Positions 34,701 through 43,637 of a stretch of 64,000 bases of DNA are shown here, piece after piece. How positions within the stretch are numbered: the first letter of the stretch is position 1; each line of letters begins with the position of its first letter. The translations under genes and the position numbers were made by a program. This DNA comes from Gimesia algae. Lineage in GTDB: Bacteria > Planctomycetota > Planctomycetia > Planctomycetales > Planctomycetaceae. Where the stretch lies: NCBI RefSeq assembly GCF_007746795.1, contig NZ_CP036343.1, positions 3,337,369 to 3,401,368 of the forward strand, in the 5' to 3' direction. Under the pieces are notes generated by a model. The model saw only the letters and a program-made list of their open reading frames with translations, ran no database searches and had not been told where the DNA came from.

Positions 34701-36664
34701 TTTCTGGGGAGCTGTTTCAAATCCATCGGCTCCCCGTTCACAAACAGCTGAATTGTACGGTTCTTAATCACTCCCGCTAAATGGACCCAGTCTTCTGGTG
34801 CAGGCAGTTGTTTCGATGAGGAAGTACGCACCATTTTCTCATCGTTCTCACCTCCCAGATTAGCCATAAACCCCCATCCATCAATCCAGCGCAGTAAAGC
34901 ACATGTGTAATTGTGATTGAGGACATATTTCATCCCGCTCTCATGATTGTTGACATCAGAATCCTGGACAAAAACCTCATAGGTCAATTCATCGCGTTCA
35001 CTCCAGTTGGTATTCGGTATTATCACCACACTTGTACCATCGAACTGGAGAGCATATTTACCTTTCGTTCCAGAAGTCCCTGGAGTCTTGCTACCGTCGC
35101 TGTTGGATTTCGCGAAAAAAGGAGTTGCCGTTTTTTCACCGTTCTCACTGGGGTTGATCACGGAATCGGAGGCGGCAGTCTGCTCATCCTGTTTGCCGGG
35201 AAGGATGAAAGAAACAACCACAAGCAACAGCAACAGTCCCCCAATTCCGCCAGCGATCAGCAGTTTCTTAGGCGGGCCGGACGAGTTTGACTTAGAAGCG
35301 GCAGTTGACTTGCCCGCCGACGATGACTTCTTCCTCTGCTTCGAACGCAGCCTGTCTGCCGAGGATTTGGAACGGTCTATCGAAATCAAAGCCGGGTTCG
35401 ATTCTTCTTTCGCAGTAGGAAGTGATTTCGGCTTCGGCCCTTTCTTTTTTGCCTGTGCCTGCCTGTGTCTTTCGTCGGGGTTGCGCAGAACTTCCTGCAA
35501 GTCCGTCGCGACGTCCGTCATGGACTGGTAACGCTGCTGCTGGTCACCGGCCATCATTTTCAGACAGATGGCCTCCAGGCGCGGATCAATGTCGGGACGC
35601 AATTCGGAAGGCTTCGTCGGATTGTTGAGCGCAATCTGCTGCAGCAGCGCCATCAGGTTTCCCTTGAACGGCATCTCACCCGTTATCAGTTCATACATGA
35701 TGATGCCCAGGGCGTAGATATCGGCCTGATGATCGATGGCGGACTGGTCGCCCGCCACCTGCTCGGGCGCCATGTAGGCCGGTGTCCCGATGATCGCTCC
35801 GCTTTGTGTCACCTGCACATCATCACTGGAACTGCGACGGGCGAGACCGAAGTCCATGACGACCGGCTCACCTTTCAGATCGACCATGATATTGGCGGGT
35901 TTCAAATCGCGGTGAATCACACCAATCTCGTGTGCTTCAGCCAAACCTAAAGCGAGCTTGCGAATCGTGGTGATAATCTGTTTTTCGGAATGAGTCTTCT
36001 TCGACTTCGTGTAATCCTTCAGCGGTCGGCCATCAATGAACGCCATGGTGATATAGTGCTGACCGTCGATTTCACCGACATCGTAGACGGGACAGATATT
36101 GGGACTGCGCAGGGTCGCTGCTGCCCGGGCCTCGCGATAGAAGCGTGCGAGCAGTTCTTCGTCATCAACGCCGTTCCCATCACCGAACTTGGGAATTTTC
36201 AGAGCGACATCACGATCCAGCTGCGTATCTTTGGCAAGATAGACTGCGCCCATCGCGCCCTGCCCGAGCACCTTTTGAATCGCGTAACGACCGAAGGAAT
36301 CGGAGATCTCGACACTGGTCGCTGATTCCGCCTCTGACTGATCATAAGCCTGGGTGAGCGACGATTCTGAATCACCTGACACCTGAACAACGGTATGGTC
36401 GAACGCTTCCTCGGTTGAGATATTGCCAGAATGGCTGGTTCCCATTGACGACTTATCAGCTCCTGCTTTGTCAGGATGCGATGGAGCTTCTAACTCATTC
36501 CACTGTTTGAAATACCGAGTGAGTTCATCGGTATGTTCGGGATGCTCCGCGATGAATTTCTCGAAGGGGAACGGTTCACCAGCGTCGGTGCGAGTTTTGA
36601 AATCAGCGATCAACTGATCGATATTCAAACTCTGACCATCAGCATCCAAAGGTTTGTCACTCAT
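31715..36664 (-). CDS. giant serine/threonine kinase with LamG repeats and FGE-sulfatase domain
   Basis: 1649 residues. Residues 124-395 form a PknB-type kinase: Lys156, HRDLKPAN (251-258), DFG (271-273), APE (299-301). A basic linker leads to a transmembrane helix (467-489). Outside lie two LamG-like domains (about 535-745 and 755-955) that end in near-identical LYHFNEGSG...DSSGNG motifs, and a DUF1080-like jelly roll (about 975-1160). A formylglycine-generating-enzyme-like domain follows (about 1190-1450: PPGEFMMGAG, LPTEAQWEYACRAGT, GNVLEWCRD, NRGGAY). The last 180 residues resemble DUF1080 again. It is probably a receptor kinase. The FGE domain may be a sugar- or protein-binding relative rather than an enzyme. 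Confidence 0.93.
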   Translation of the reverse strand: MSDKPLDADGQSLNIDQLIADFKTRTDAGEPFPFEKFIAEHPEHTDELTRYFKQWNELEAPSHPDKAGADKSSMGTSHSGNISTEEAFDHTVVQVSGDSESSLTQAYDQSEAESATSVEISDSFGRYAIQKVLGQGAMGAVYLAKDTQLDRDVALKIPKFGDGNGVDDEELLARFYREARAAATLRSPNICPVYDVGEIDGQHYITMAFIDGRPLKDYTKSKKTHSEKQIITTIRKLALGLAEAHEIGVIHRDLKPANIMVDLKGEPVVMDFGLARRSSSDDVQVTQSGAIIGTPAYMAPEQVAGDQSAIDHQADIYALGIIMYELITGEMPFKGNLMALLQQIALNNPTKPSELRPDIDPRLEAICLKMMAGDQQQRYQSMTDVATDLQEVLRNPDERHRQAQAKKKGPKPKSLPTAKEESNPALISIDRSKSSADRLRSKQRKKSSSAGKSTAASKSNSSGPPKKLLIAGGIGGLLLLLVVVSFILPGKQDEQTAASDSVINPSENGEKTATPFFAKSNSDGSKTPGTSGTKGKYALQFDGTSVVIIPNTNWSERDELTYEVFVQDSDVNNHESGMKYVLNHNYTCALLRWIDGWGFMANLGGENDEKMVRTSSSKQLPAPEDWVHLAGVIKNRTIQLFVNGEPMDLKQLPRNVNAKSGKSVQLGPKFAGKIRGVKISKVARFDKRFDPPQQFANDADTLALYHFNEGSGEVLKDSSGNGYDGKIEGAKWVPLDQTVASQNSERNDALYFDGKTSRVEVPDFQLSGSPPLTLEGWLTPSPKSTSNAILFYGGKLDSLTIQVGGIRRWEFGGRQASIDRRVEVFGPKINKWETRTHVAGQWDGKSLELFIDGKPVKRKDNTGSFSPQGILEIGGHNGARFKGKIDEIRISNTLRYETEFTPPDEFTNDQHTLALYHFNEGSGDILKDSSGNGHDGKIVGAKWVKVDGVSNNDAQVGPNLLAQVNLDEDVLHGTWKRGRGSVLHPERVQGKMSLLQLPKFELPDEYDVEIILERSADGPGGANLVFSWFGYQAALAMDGLPKGAWFIEMINGKTAQESPAYVEGIPLKTGVHHRVRFAVRKDSLEVYLDDKLAIHWAGDPKLLSPFPWLKTPDVDRLSLGANSVMTFHSVMVRDVATDRYLGTERSATSPPLPAVAPFDAVQGKAHQKAWAEYLGLPVEKEVELPGGEKMAFVLIPPGEFMMGAGEEEKARFLKEAIASDDKYSIQRIPLEGPLHRVRITRPFYLGAYEVTQSQWQTVVGTNPSKHAGNPTHPVEMVSWDETQLFFARLNKQTTDPSLKFVLPTEAQWEYACRAGTTTPWYCGDDDENLSQFAWHSKNSRSITQPTGQLKPNAFGLYDMHGNVLEWCRDKFQRVRDDYSINSTVDDPVGVASGTGRVNRGGAYILSTSRQRSAHRNFELQDRSFPIIGFRAAMTIDMAKSAKVNHDSTQTIDLLSDLVPTTLNSRNMTWQMQDGILIGNSTASRKRKDWAGATFPQEISGDFDIELELKQSGFAPLQLDLPLGDKQAIRLHLGGLGSALMVIDGKEDRHAAPEHSNKDARLKRNVWQRLTAKVRHHGENVSIDVALDGDRVGLFSGLRSRITFPKWVKPDPVHVKFAGTGHNELQLEFRRAIVHTSPDTETKIDQTQPK

Positions 36665-37201
36665 ACCCGCAGCCTGAATTCCTGTTGTCGTTGATGCTCA
36701 ATGATGCGCTGATTGACTGTAATCTGGAATTTCACTGCGTTTACAGCCAACCTATTCGTTTCCCAACCTGAAGATAAAATCACAATATCGAAATGGACGA
36801 ACCAGTGTACGATTAATGAAAATTCCTCTGTGACTTACATTCTGACCATGTTCACAACTGATCACAACCCTAAAAACAGCTCACAAAGGAGCGGTTACAG
36901 ATCCAACATTTAAAAGCCGCTGCAATCGGCCCTCTTCAAAGACAACAAACTCTGCCAATGACCCGGTGAGACCCCGACTGAGAACGCTGTCGCGAAAGTG
37001 AATTGATCAAGAATCACCCGTGGAGTACCTGTGATATGCGAGTCCCCCGTCTCAGTTCCATTGTTCGAGTTGGCCTTTGCTCAGCACTCTTCATTGCCGA
37101 TGCCGGTGTGACTCTCAAACCTTGACAGCACTGAAAACTGCTGTCTGATGACGTGCGGCGAGTTTCGGCTCTAATGCTGTTTCATTAATCGCCAGCTGAT
37201 T
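36665..37201. other. intergenic region, no gene seen
   Basis: About 535 bp between two minus-strand genes, AT-rich in its left half. It should hold the promoter of the giant kinase. Only short frames without protein-like patterns are present. Confidence 0.55.
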
Positions 37202-37711
37202 CTATTTACGGATGGTCGATGACTTCATCCAAAACCAATACTTGATTCGAAAAAACAAAGGGCCCAGAATGCCAATCCCAATACCCAGAACGAGAAACAA
37301 ATGCCCGTTGCTTGCCGCTCCCGGCTCAAGCACGGCATCAGCAGGATTGTCGGGGTTATAGGCTACGACGACATTCCCGCCTGCCGGATATTGTTCGTGT
37401 TTCTCCCTGATTTTTGAAACGGAAGAAGCTTGTCCGTTCGCACCAAACCGATATACGTCGGATGTATAGCGAATTTCATTGACAACAAAATCATAAGCGA
37501 TGTTGAACTTCGCTGTGTCATTATCAACATCGCTGAGGATCATTTCTGATCGCGAAATTTTTCCGGCTGTAGTCGGCCATGATTCACTCTGCTGGGCGCG
37601 TCTGATCAAATAACTGCCATAGCAGATCATAACGAGACCCAGAACCAGAATGAGCAGGCTGAGAGCTTTCAGATTGTCATTTAGCTGATCGTCATACATC
37701 TGATTGATCAC
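37202..37711 (-). CDS. DUF3592 membrane protein
   Basis: 169 residues with helices at about 15-36 and 138-158. The periplasmic loop has SWPTTAGKISRSE, YDFVVNEIRYTSD and YPAGGNVVVAYNPDNPADAVLEPG, the recurrent pattern of DUF3592. Function unknown. The next gene, also minus, encodes a small membrane protein 58 bp upstream; the two could be one unit. Confidence 0.8.
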   Translation of the reverse strand: MINQMYDDQLNDNLKALSLLILVLGLVMICYGSYLIRRAQQSESWPTTAGKISRSEMILSDVDNDTAKFNIAYDFVVNEIRYTSDVYRFGANGQASSVSKIREKHEQYPAGGNVVVAYNPDNPADAVLEPGAASNGHLFLVLGIGIGILGPLFFRIKYWFWMKSSTIRK

Positions 37712-37769
37712 TCCCCGCTGCTGCAGAATCAGCTTGTATTTACACGCGGTTCAACTCTTTTAGCCGGCC

Positions 37770-38057
37770 TCACAATTCCTTTGATGCTGATTCCTCTGCA
37801 TCTTCCTGAATGAGAGGGGCTGAGCCATTCTGGTTCACTTTTTCCTGTTTAAAAACGAAGTAGCTCAATATTACCGTAGTGGTAAGAAAACTGAGAACTG
37901 CTAACACAAATTTCATGTAGGTAGGCCAGGGATACATGGGAACCGTATAGGCCATCTCACTGGCATTGTAATACTTCAAATCAAAACCGAGCAGAACAAC
38001 CAGATAGCTTGATGGAAACACCAGCAGGGACATTAGAAAAGATCTTTTCTTAATCAT
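37770..38057 (-). CDS. small membrane protein, 95 aa
   Basis: Two transmembrane helices (about 8-27 and 45-68) and a short acidic C-terminal tail. No family recognised. The ATG at 38057 follows a weak purine-rich stretch. Confidence 0.5.
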   Translation of the reverse strand: MIKKRSFLMSLLVFPSSYLVVLLGFDLKYYNASEMAYTVPMYPWPTYMKFVLAVLSFLTTTVILSYFVFKQEKVNQNGSAPLIQEDAEESASKEL

Positions 38058-38150
38058 CGATTCAATTCCTTATGGTAAGGGGGAGTCGATATTGATCAAT
38101 CAGGATTCAACATGATTGAATGAATTAGATTGTATCATGAGCTCGACTCT

Positions 38151-39032
38151 TTACGAAAACCAGCGGGCGGCGACGATGGCTTCGCCGGCGATCAGCAGTT
38201 TGCGCCAGCGGGGCAGGCCGCAACGGGTGGCGTAGACGTTATAGTCCATGCGTTCCATTTCCGTAAGAATGCCGCCGTAAATGCGGTGCATGGCTTTCAG
38301 GATGCGCTGCCCTTCCGGCGAGAGATAATCAAACAGTCGTTCTGAACTCTGATAGTAACTGCGGGCACGGTCGACTTCGAACTGCATCAGTTCGCGAAAA
38401 CGCTCATCATAAATCTGTGACTGAATATCAGACCGCGTGTATTCGAAGCGGTTTAAATCTTCCTGGGGCAAATAGACGCGGCCCATCTGAATGTCTTCTG
38501 CCAGATCGCGCAGAATATTGGTCAGCTGAAATGCAATTCCACATTCGACCCCGGCTGCGAACGCCCGCTCATCATGAAAGCCCCAGATGTGAATGCAGCA
38601 TAATCCGACCACTCCGGCCACGTGGTAACAGTACTCCTTTAACTGTTCAAAGGTAGCAAACGTGACCGGTTGCAGGTCTGACTCGACGCCGGTGATGACC
38701 GCAAAAAAATAATCACGGGGGATCCGATAACGTTGAATCATATCCCGCAACGCCGGGAAACAGGGATGGTACGGCGGCGCATCCGGATCACTTTGATCTT
38801 CGAGGACCAGATATAATTCCCGCCGCCAGTTTTGCAATGCGGTCCCACGTTCGTCCAGACTTAATCCCGATTGATCCCCCAGGTCGTCCACCGTGCGCAT
38901 ATAGGCGTAGAGCACACACATCGCCTGGAACTGCTCTTTCCGTAACGCCAGAAACGAATAATAGAAATTCCCCGCAGTCTGTTTTGCCAGCTGCTGGCAA
39001 TAAGTATACGACTCGGACAGGCGTGTATTCAT
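38151..39032 (-). CDS. squalene/phytoene synthase family enzyme (HpnD-like)
   Basis: 293 residues, usual length. The first Asp-rich motif is in VDDLGD (48-53) and the second in LRDLAEDIQMGRVYLP. Other landmarks are SFLALRKEQFQAM and YCYHVAGVVGLCC. The family condenses two prenyl diphosphates; the pattern fits presqualene or phytoene synthases (HpnD/CrtB). Planctomycetes make sterol or hopanoid precursors and carotenoids, so either product is possible. Partner genes (hpnC, hpnE) are not in the window. It stands alone on the minus strand. Confidence 0.85.
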   Translation of the reverse strand: MNTRLSESYTYCQQLAKQTAGNFYYSFLALRKEQFQAMCVLYAYMRTVDDLGDQSGLSLDERGTALQNWRRELYLVLEDQSDPDAPPYHPCFPALRDMIQRYRIPRDYFFAVITGVESDLQPVTFATFEQLKEYCYHVAGVVGLCCIHIWGFHDERAFAAGVECGIAFQLTNILRDLAEDIQMGRVYLPQEDLNRFEYTRSDIQSQIYDERFRELMQFEVDRARSYYQSSERLFDYLSPEGQRILKAMHRIYGGILTEMERMDYNVYATRCGLPRWRKLLIAGEAIVAARWFS

Positions 39033-39500
39033 CGATTCTCTGGGATCGGGTACAAACAGGGGACGGCACTAACGGACTTCCATCTTAACTACACAAACAT
39101 CAATTTGAAATCCGTCTACCTGCTTCGCCCGAACATCCCTTCATAAATAATTCATGATCCACATTCCCCATGCTGGAAAATGACTGAGCCGACAGCGGGC
39201 CTCCCCTGAAAAACCCGTTCTCCTGACCCCGTTCCCTGAAATCCCCCCTGAGTTTTGCCTGATCACTGCGAAAAACAGACAAATCCGGTTCGGTTTGCGT
39301 TCTTTCCAGCAGTTCATTTTACGATGACGTATTATAGTTCTCCCGGCGACCACAGTACGTTAGAGATGACCTGTGCCGCACACAGTACTCTTTTACAATT
39401 TGTTTGCATTAGACATTGACTTCTGCAATCGTTATGTAATAATGACTGCATTGTCAGTATCCCTATAGAATACCTACCCGCTAAGACCTGGAGTTGCGTG
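39033..39500. other. divergent intergenic region
   Basis: About 465 bp between the prenyl synthase and the DUF1559 gene, with a promoter-like site at 39416. No RNA gene recognised. Confidence 0.55.
39416..39443 (+). promoter_or_regulatory. candidate sigma70-type promoter of the DUF1559 gene
   Basis: TTGACT (39416-39421), a 16-bp spacer, and AATAAT (39438-39443), about 58 bp before the ATG at 39501. Confidence 0.4.
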
Positions 39501-40403
39501 ATGCAGAAAATCAAGCCGACACGACGTGGTTTCACCTTGATTGAACTTCTGGTAGTGATCGCCATTATCGCGATCCTGATTGCCTTACTGTTACCGGCTG
39601 TCCAGCAGGCACGCGAAGCGGCCCGTCGCAGTACCTGTAAGAACAATCTGAAACAGATCGGACTGGCGTTGCATAACTACCATGAGACTCACAGCATTCT
39701 CCCCTCTGGCTGGATTGGTGTGCAACCTGGTGTGGGCGCGAATGTGGAATACGGCAGTGGCTGGGGCTGGGGAGCGATGATACTCCCCTATATGGACCAA
39801 AGTCCGTTATACCAAAAGATCAACTTTAATCTCGACATCAACGATGTTGCACAGACCCCGGGTCTGATTGACATCGTTTTACCTGCTTTTCGCTGTCCTT
39901 CTGATCCTGCTGACAACGCATTCGATCTGGAAGAAGAAGACAGTCCGGGAACCGTCCTGGCCCGCCTGGCGACGGCCAACTATATCGGTGTATTCGGCAG
40001 TGAAGAACTGGACGATTGTGAAATTGTCACGCCGGGAACGAATTGCCAGAGTTCCGGAACATTTTATCAGAACGGTAATACCCGTTTTCGCGATATCACA
40101 GACGGCTTGTCCCAGACCCTGTTTGTGGGAGAACGTAAAACCGATGCCACCGCCGGCTGGTATTCCACCTGGGTAGGTGCCGTCCCTGAAGGCGCAGAAA
40201 CATTTGCCCGCGTGCTCGGCGCCACCGATCATGTACCCAATGATCCCGCTGCCCATTTTGATGATTTCAGCAGCCATCATACGGGGGGCGCGCAGTTTGT
40301 ATTCGGCGACGGACGCGTGCGGTTCATCTCAGAAAACATTGATAAGAATGTCTACCAGTCACTGTCGAGTATTCGAGGGGGCGAGTTGACCAACTTCGAG
40401 TGA
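39501..40403 (+). CDS. DUF1559 prepilin-like protein
   Basis: 300 residues from ATG 39501 (GTG 39498 also possible). The N-terminus [19 protein letters not shown] is a type IV prepilin signal with cleavage after Gly and Glu at +5. The DUF1559 body follows, with [20 protein letters not shown] and the end motif [14 protein letters not shown]. Such proteins are greatly expanded in planctomycetes and are thought to form pseudopilus-like or surface fibres. GGAG lies upstream, and a strong terminator follows, so it is monocistronic. Confidence 0.95.
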   Translation: MQKIKPTRRGFTLIELLVVIAIIAILIALLLPAVQQAREAARRSTCKNNLKQIGLALHNYHETHSILPSGWIGVQPGVGANVEYGSGWGWGAMILPYMDQSPLYQKINFNLDINDVAQTPGLIDIVLPAFRCPSDPADNAFDLEEEDSPGTVLARLATANYIGVFGSEELDDCEIVTPGTNCQSSGTFYQNGNTRFRDITDGLSQTLFVGERKTDATAGWYSTWVGAVPEGAETFARVLGATDHVPNDPAAHFDDFSSHHTGGAQFVFGDGRVRFISENIDKNVYQSLSSIRGGELTNFE

Positions 40404-40446
40404 TCTCAATCTGACATTTGCTACGCGAGTAGAAGGCTCTGCCAGA

Positions 40447-40486
40447 AACGACCAGTCATTTGCTTATATGACTGGTCGTTTTCTTG
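40447..40486 (+). terminator. intrinsic terminator of the DUF1559 gene
   Basis: AACGACCAGTCAT (40447-40459) and ATGACTGGTCGTT (40468-40480), a perfect 13-bp stem with an 8-nt loop, then TTCTTG. Confidence 0.88.
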
Positions 40487-40816
40487 TTACCGGAAGATGT
40501 GCGCAAGCATTGCAGTCGTCAGGGTTCCTGTCAATTTGCCGATTTTTTTACTTTTTCCGATACCGACAGTTCGCTGCGAATCAATCTGATCTGTTCGCGT
40601 CCCTGTATCAGAAATGATCGTATTCCATTGTTTTCAGAGGGTTGACTGTGGCTGTCTGTTGATACTGATCTGGGCGAACTATTCGCTCGACAATGAAAAA
40701 CTGAGGCGTCAGATTCCAGTTCGGCACTTGAGTCTGAGGCTGGATTCACCTAGAATAACCCGCCAGGCAGTCACCGTGATAATACTGCCGCCTCTGTATT
40801 CAGAAAGAGTTTTGAA
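40487..40816. other. intergenic region, no gene seen
   Basis: 330 bp; a minus-strand frame (40531-40749) has no recognisable pattern. It should contain the promoter for the small membrane protein at 40817. Confidence 0.5.
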
Positions 40817-41077
40817 ATGAACCGATTCAAACTGACACTGGTTATGCTGTTCACACTGGTCCAGTGCCCACAACTGTTTGCTCATCCGGGACATGGAGCC
40901 CAGGAAACCGTCAATCCCAACGGTATTCTGCATTATCTGACAGAACCGGTTCACGTGATGCCCTTCATCATTATCGCCGTTATCATCAGCCTGCTGATTG
41001 GCGGAAAAAAATTCCTGCAGCGGTTACGCGATCAACGTCAGAAAGTGGTTGTTCGCGTGCAGAATCGACGCAAGTAA
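40817..41077 (+). CDS. small secreted/membrane protein with His-rich start
   Basis: 86 residues. The signal peptide ends at LFA. The mature N-terminus HPGHGAQETV could bind a metal. One transmembrane helix (about 47-64) and a strongly basic tail follow. HPGHG starts are also seen in HupE/UreJ-like metal permeases, but this protein has only one helix after the signal. It converges with the next gene, 6 bp away. Confidence 0.65.
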   Translation: MNRFKLTLVMLFTLVQCPQLFAHPGHGAQETVNPNGILHYLTEPVHVMPFIIIAVIISLLIGGKKFLQRLRDQRQKVVVRVQNRRK

Positions 41078-41083
41078 GCAGCG

Positions 41084-43591
41084 TCAATTCGCTACTGCTT
41101 CTTTCGCACGCTGCAGATAAGTTTGAATGGCCCGCTGATAAGTCTGCTCGGCAGACTTACGTTCTGATTCTGCAATTTTCAGATGGCGATTTTTCCAGAG
41201 CAGCTTGATCGTTTCTGCACACCACTGTGCACTTTCGCGCGAGGCGCGAATGGGTTGCTCCGCCACGATGACATTCACCGGATTGGTATGCAGCTGAGGA
41301 AACTGACGCAGCGCAATCCAGCTACTGGTTTCGACCGGCACTTCAAACTGCAGGGAATGAATTTTTCCATCGGCGAGAACGGTCTGCTTTGCGATCACTT
41401 TTCCATTCACCACGATTTCGACGAGTCGTTTGCCTGCCGTCACATAATCGGAGTTACGCGGCGCATGCAGCACACGCGTGTCACCTGATGCCCGGCGGCC
41501 TTCGGGGGGATCGAGCAGACCGTAGGCCACCGCACGGGGGGTTTCGGGAGCGAAGGCCACTTTCGCTGTGATCTTCACCTTGCCCGGTTGATTGAGTTGA
41601 ATGTCTTCAAAACCGGGCGCAATCTCATTCACCTGGAATTCCAGTGCATGCGCATAGCCGTCCGAAACATAACTGCGGCCTTGTCTGATTCCCTGACACC
41701 ACTGGCTGAAATCAAGCTCATCCTGCTGACCCAACTGCACATAGACACGCCCCTGTCCGACCCGCCGACTGCTCATGCAGGGAAAGTCGGTTTCGCCACT
41801 GACCTTCAAGGGAAAACCGCAGTTTAAAATATGATACCAGGTATTCCATTCCGGTATGCGTTCGGTATCCATGGCACTGATAAAGTCACAAACTCCTTCC
41901 GCTGTACTGACACAAATCTCCATCGCACCGCCCCCGTTCATTTCGGGAACCGCCAGGTTCGGCAGCTGGTCGGCGGCTTGCTCTATCGCCTGCGTCAATT
42001 CATCCTGCGACAGCTGGCTGTTTCCATCCGCGTCGATTACTTGAAATGAATCTGGCAGGAGCCCTGTTGCTGCTTCCTTGGGATTCAAGGTCTGCGACTG
42101 GTTCTGATCCAGCTCTTCTATTAATCGTTGCGCTGCGAGGGGAGGATTGACGCGCAACGCCGAATGCGGAAAACCGGTCACGCCCCCCTGCTCTTTACAC
42201 CAGCGCAGTACGGGCACGGTCCAGCTGGGCCAGCCTGTCGTAGTTCCCAGTGTGCCCGGATACGTCTGATTCTGTAAATTCAGCAGACAGACATGCCCCA
42301 ACGCAGCCGAGCCAAAGCCACTGATTTCGAGGTCATATTTGAGCAGCGTCAGGGGCTCGCTGACCCGGTCTGCAGTCGATGCAAAAAACTGACGCTGGAC
42401 ATCAAAGCAGGGGCCCCAGGTCAGAACACAACCCACATTCAAGCCTTCCCCTTTGACCTGATTGAACATGTCCTGAGGCGTGACTCCCTGAGTGGGATGA
42501 TCATAATGCGCACAGCCGGCGGCATGAATGTGATGATCGCCGGAATAAAACCCGAACACGCGGGGATTCACCCAGCGTTTCAGATTTACTTCCAGTGTCT
42601 GCTCTGAGGCTGCCGTGATATTGACCTTGCGAGTCAGTCTCTGATATTCCGGACCGCGACTGAATTCCATCTCCAGTTCCCCGGCAGGCAGCATCACGGT
42701 ATCCCCGTCCTGCCGATAGATCTGGGGTTGAAAAAAGAAATCGGGAGCCAGCCGCTTGGCCTGTAGGGGATAAACACGTTCCTGTGCATCACGAAACAGG
42801 AGTCGCGCGGCTGTGGGCGTTCCGTCAAAGTCTTTGATGGAAAGTTTCACGGGAACCGCAGGTCGCACATCAAACAGGACCGGCACCTCACCTCGAAAAC
42901 CAAGATCCTGCGTCCCTGCTCCCACATCAAAACCCAGAGTGGCTTCCCGTTTTCCTGGCTCATGACAGTAAATGAGGGCGAGCACGTATTCCACTTCCAG
43001 ACCACTCAGTTTGACGGTCATCGGACTCGCTTGAAACAGTTCGACTTCCAGGAAGCGATCTGTGGCGCTGGCTTTGTTTTCATTCCGGTTCAATTCCGGT
43101 TGTGCCTGCCGCTTGAGGGAATTCAATGCGGCTCCCGAATAGACGGGGCCTGCCTGGGGACTGGAAATCTGCAACTGCCTGGTTACCGTACTCTGATTCA
43201 CCACCTTCACCACGAACGGCGTAAAGCCACCCTGCTGGAGCACAGCGGCGGCAGGTCCGCGAGCGACTTTCGTCCGTACTTCCGGGTTCAGCGATACGAG
43301 GCACAGGACTTCCGCATCGAGCAACTTCTGAATCTTAGCAGCATCTCGTTGATCACAGGCGGTATTGAGTTTCTGAACCAGCGGCGCGGGTAAGGGTGCC
43401 CCCAGATAGTCCAGCGCAGCAATGAGCCGTTTCACATTCGCTGCCAGCGGCTGTCCTTCTACTTCTTTCCCAGCCGGTGACTCTGCCAGCAGGTTGCCTG
43501 AAGCAAAGGAAAACAACAGACACACGATCAGGAAAACCATGCCTCTCGGGCGTCCTGTCATTCGGTCACCGCAGGTACATAAGTCATTCAT
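41084..43591 (-). CDS. secreted CehA/McbA-family metallohydrolase with EF-hands
   Basis: 835 residues. The signal segment is about 14-36. After two beta-sandwich regions comes the PHP/amidohydrolase-like domain, with YSGDHHIHAAGCAHYDHP (about 348-365) as the metal site, then GHVCLLN and GFPHSALRV. Two EF-hand loops lie inside it: DQNQSQTLNPKE and DADGNSQLSQDE. A final Fn3-like segment precedes a coiled tail. CehA enzymes hydrolyse esters, including carbamates and phosphonates, but the substrate here is unknown. GGGAAG lies before the ATG. Confidence 0.82.
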   Translation of the reverse strand: MNDLCTCGDRMTGRPRGMVFLIVCLLFSFASGNLLAESPAGKEVEGQPLAANVKRLIAALDYLGAPLPAPLVQKLNTACDQRDAAKIQKLLDAEVLCLVSLNPEVRTKVARGPAAAVLQQGGFTPFVVKVVNQSTVTRQLQISSPQAGPVYSGAALNSLKRQAQPELNRNENKASATDRFLEVELFQASPMTVKLSGLEVEYVLALIYCHEPGKREATLGFDVGAGTQDLGFRGEVPVLFDVRPAVPVKLSIKDFDGTPTAARLLFRDAQERVYPLQAKRLAPDFFFQPQIYRQDGDTVMLPAGELEMEFSRGPEYQRLTRKVNITAASEQTLEVNLKRWVNPRVFGFYSGDHHIHAAGCAHYDHPTQGVTPQDMFNQVKGEGLNVGCVLTWGPCFDVQRQFFASTADRVSEPLTLLKYDLEISGFGSAALGHVCLLNLQNQTYPGTLGTTTGWPSWTVPVLRWCKEQGGVTGFPHSALRVNPPLAAQRLIEELDQNQSQTLNPKEAATGLLPDSFQVIDADGNSQLSQDELTQAIEQAADQLPNLAVPEMNGGGAMEICVSTAEGVCDFISAMDTERIPEWNTWYHILNCGFPLKVSGETDFPCMSSRRVGQGRVYVQLGQQDELDFSQWCQGIRQGRSYVSDGYAHALEFQVNEIAPGFEDIQLNQPGKVKITAKVAFAPETPRAVAYGLLDPPEGRRASGDTRVLHAPRNSDYVTAGKRLVEIVVNGKVIAKQTVLADGKIHSLQFEVPVETSSWIALRQFPQLHTNPVNVIVAEQPIRASRESAQWCAETIKLLWKNRHLKIAESERKSAEQTYQRAIQTYLQRAKEAVAN

Positions 43592-43637
43592 GAGAGTCTT
43601 CCCGGCAGAGATGCTGCATGGCAGGCTGTTGCGATTT

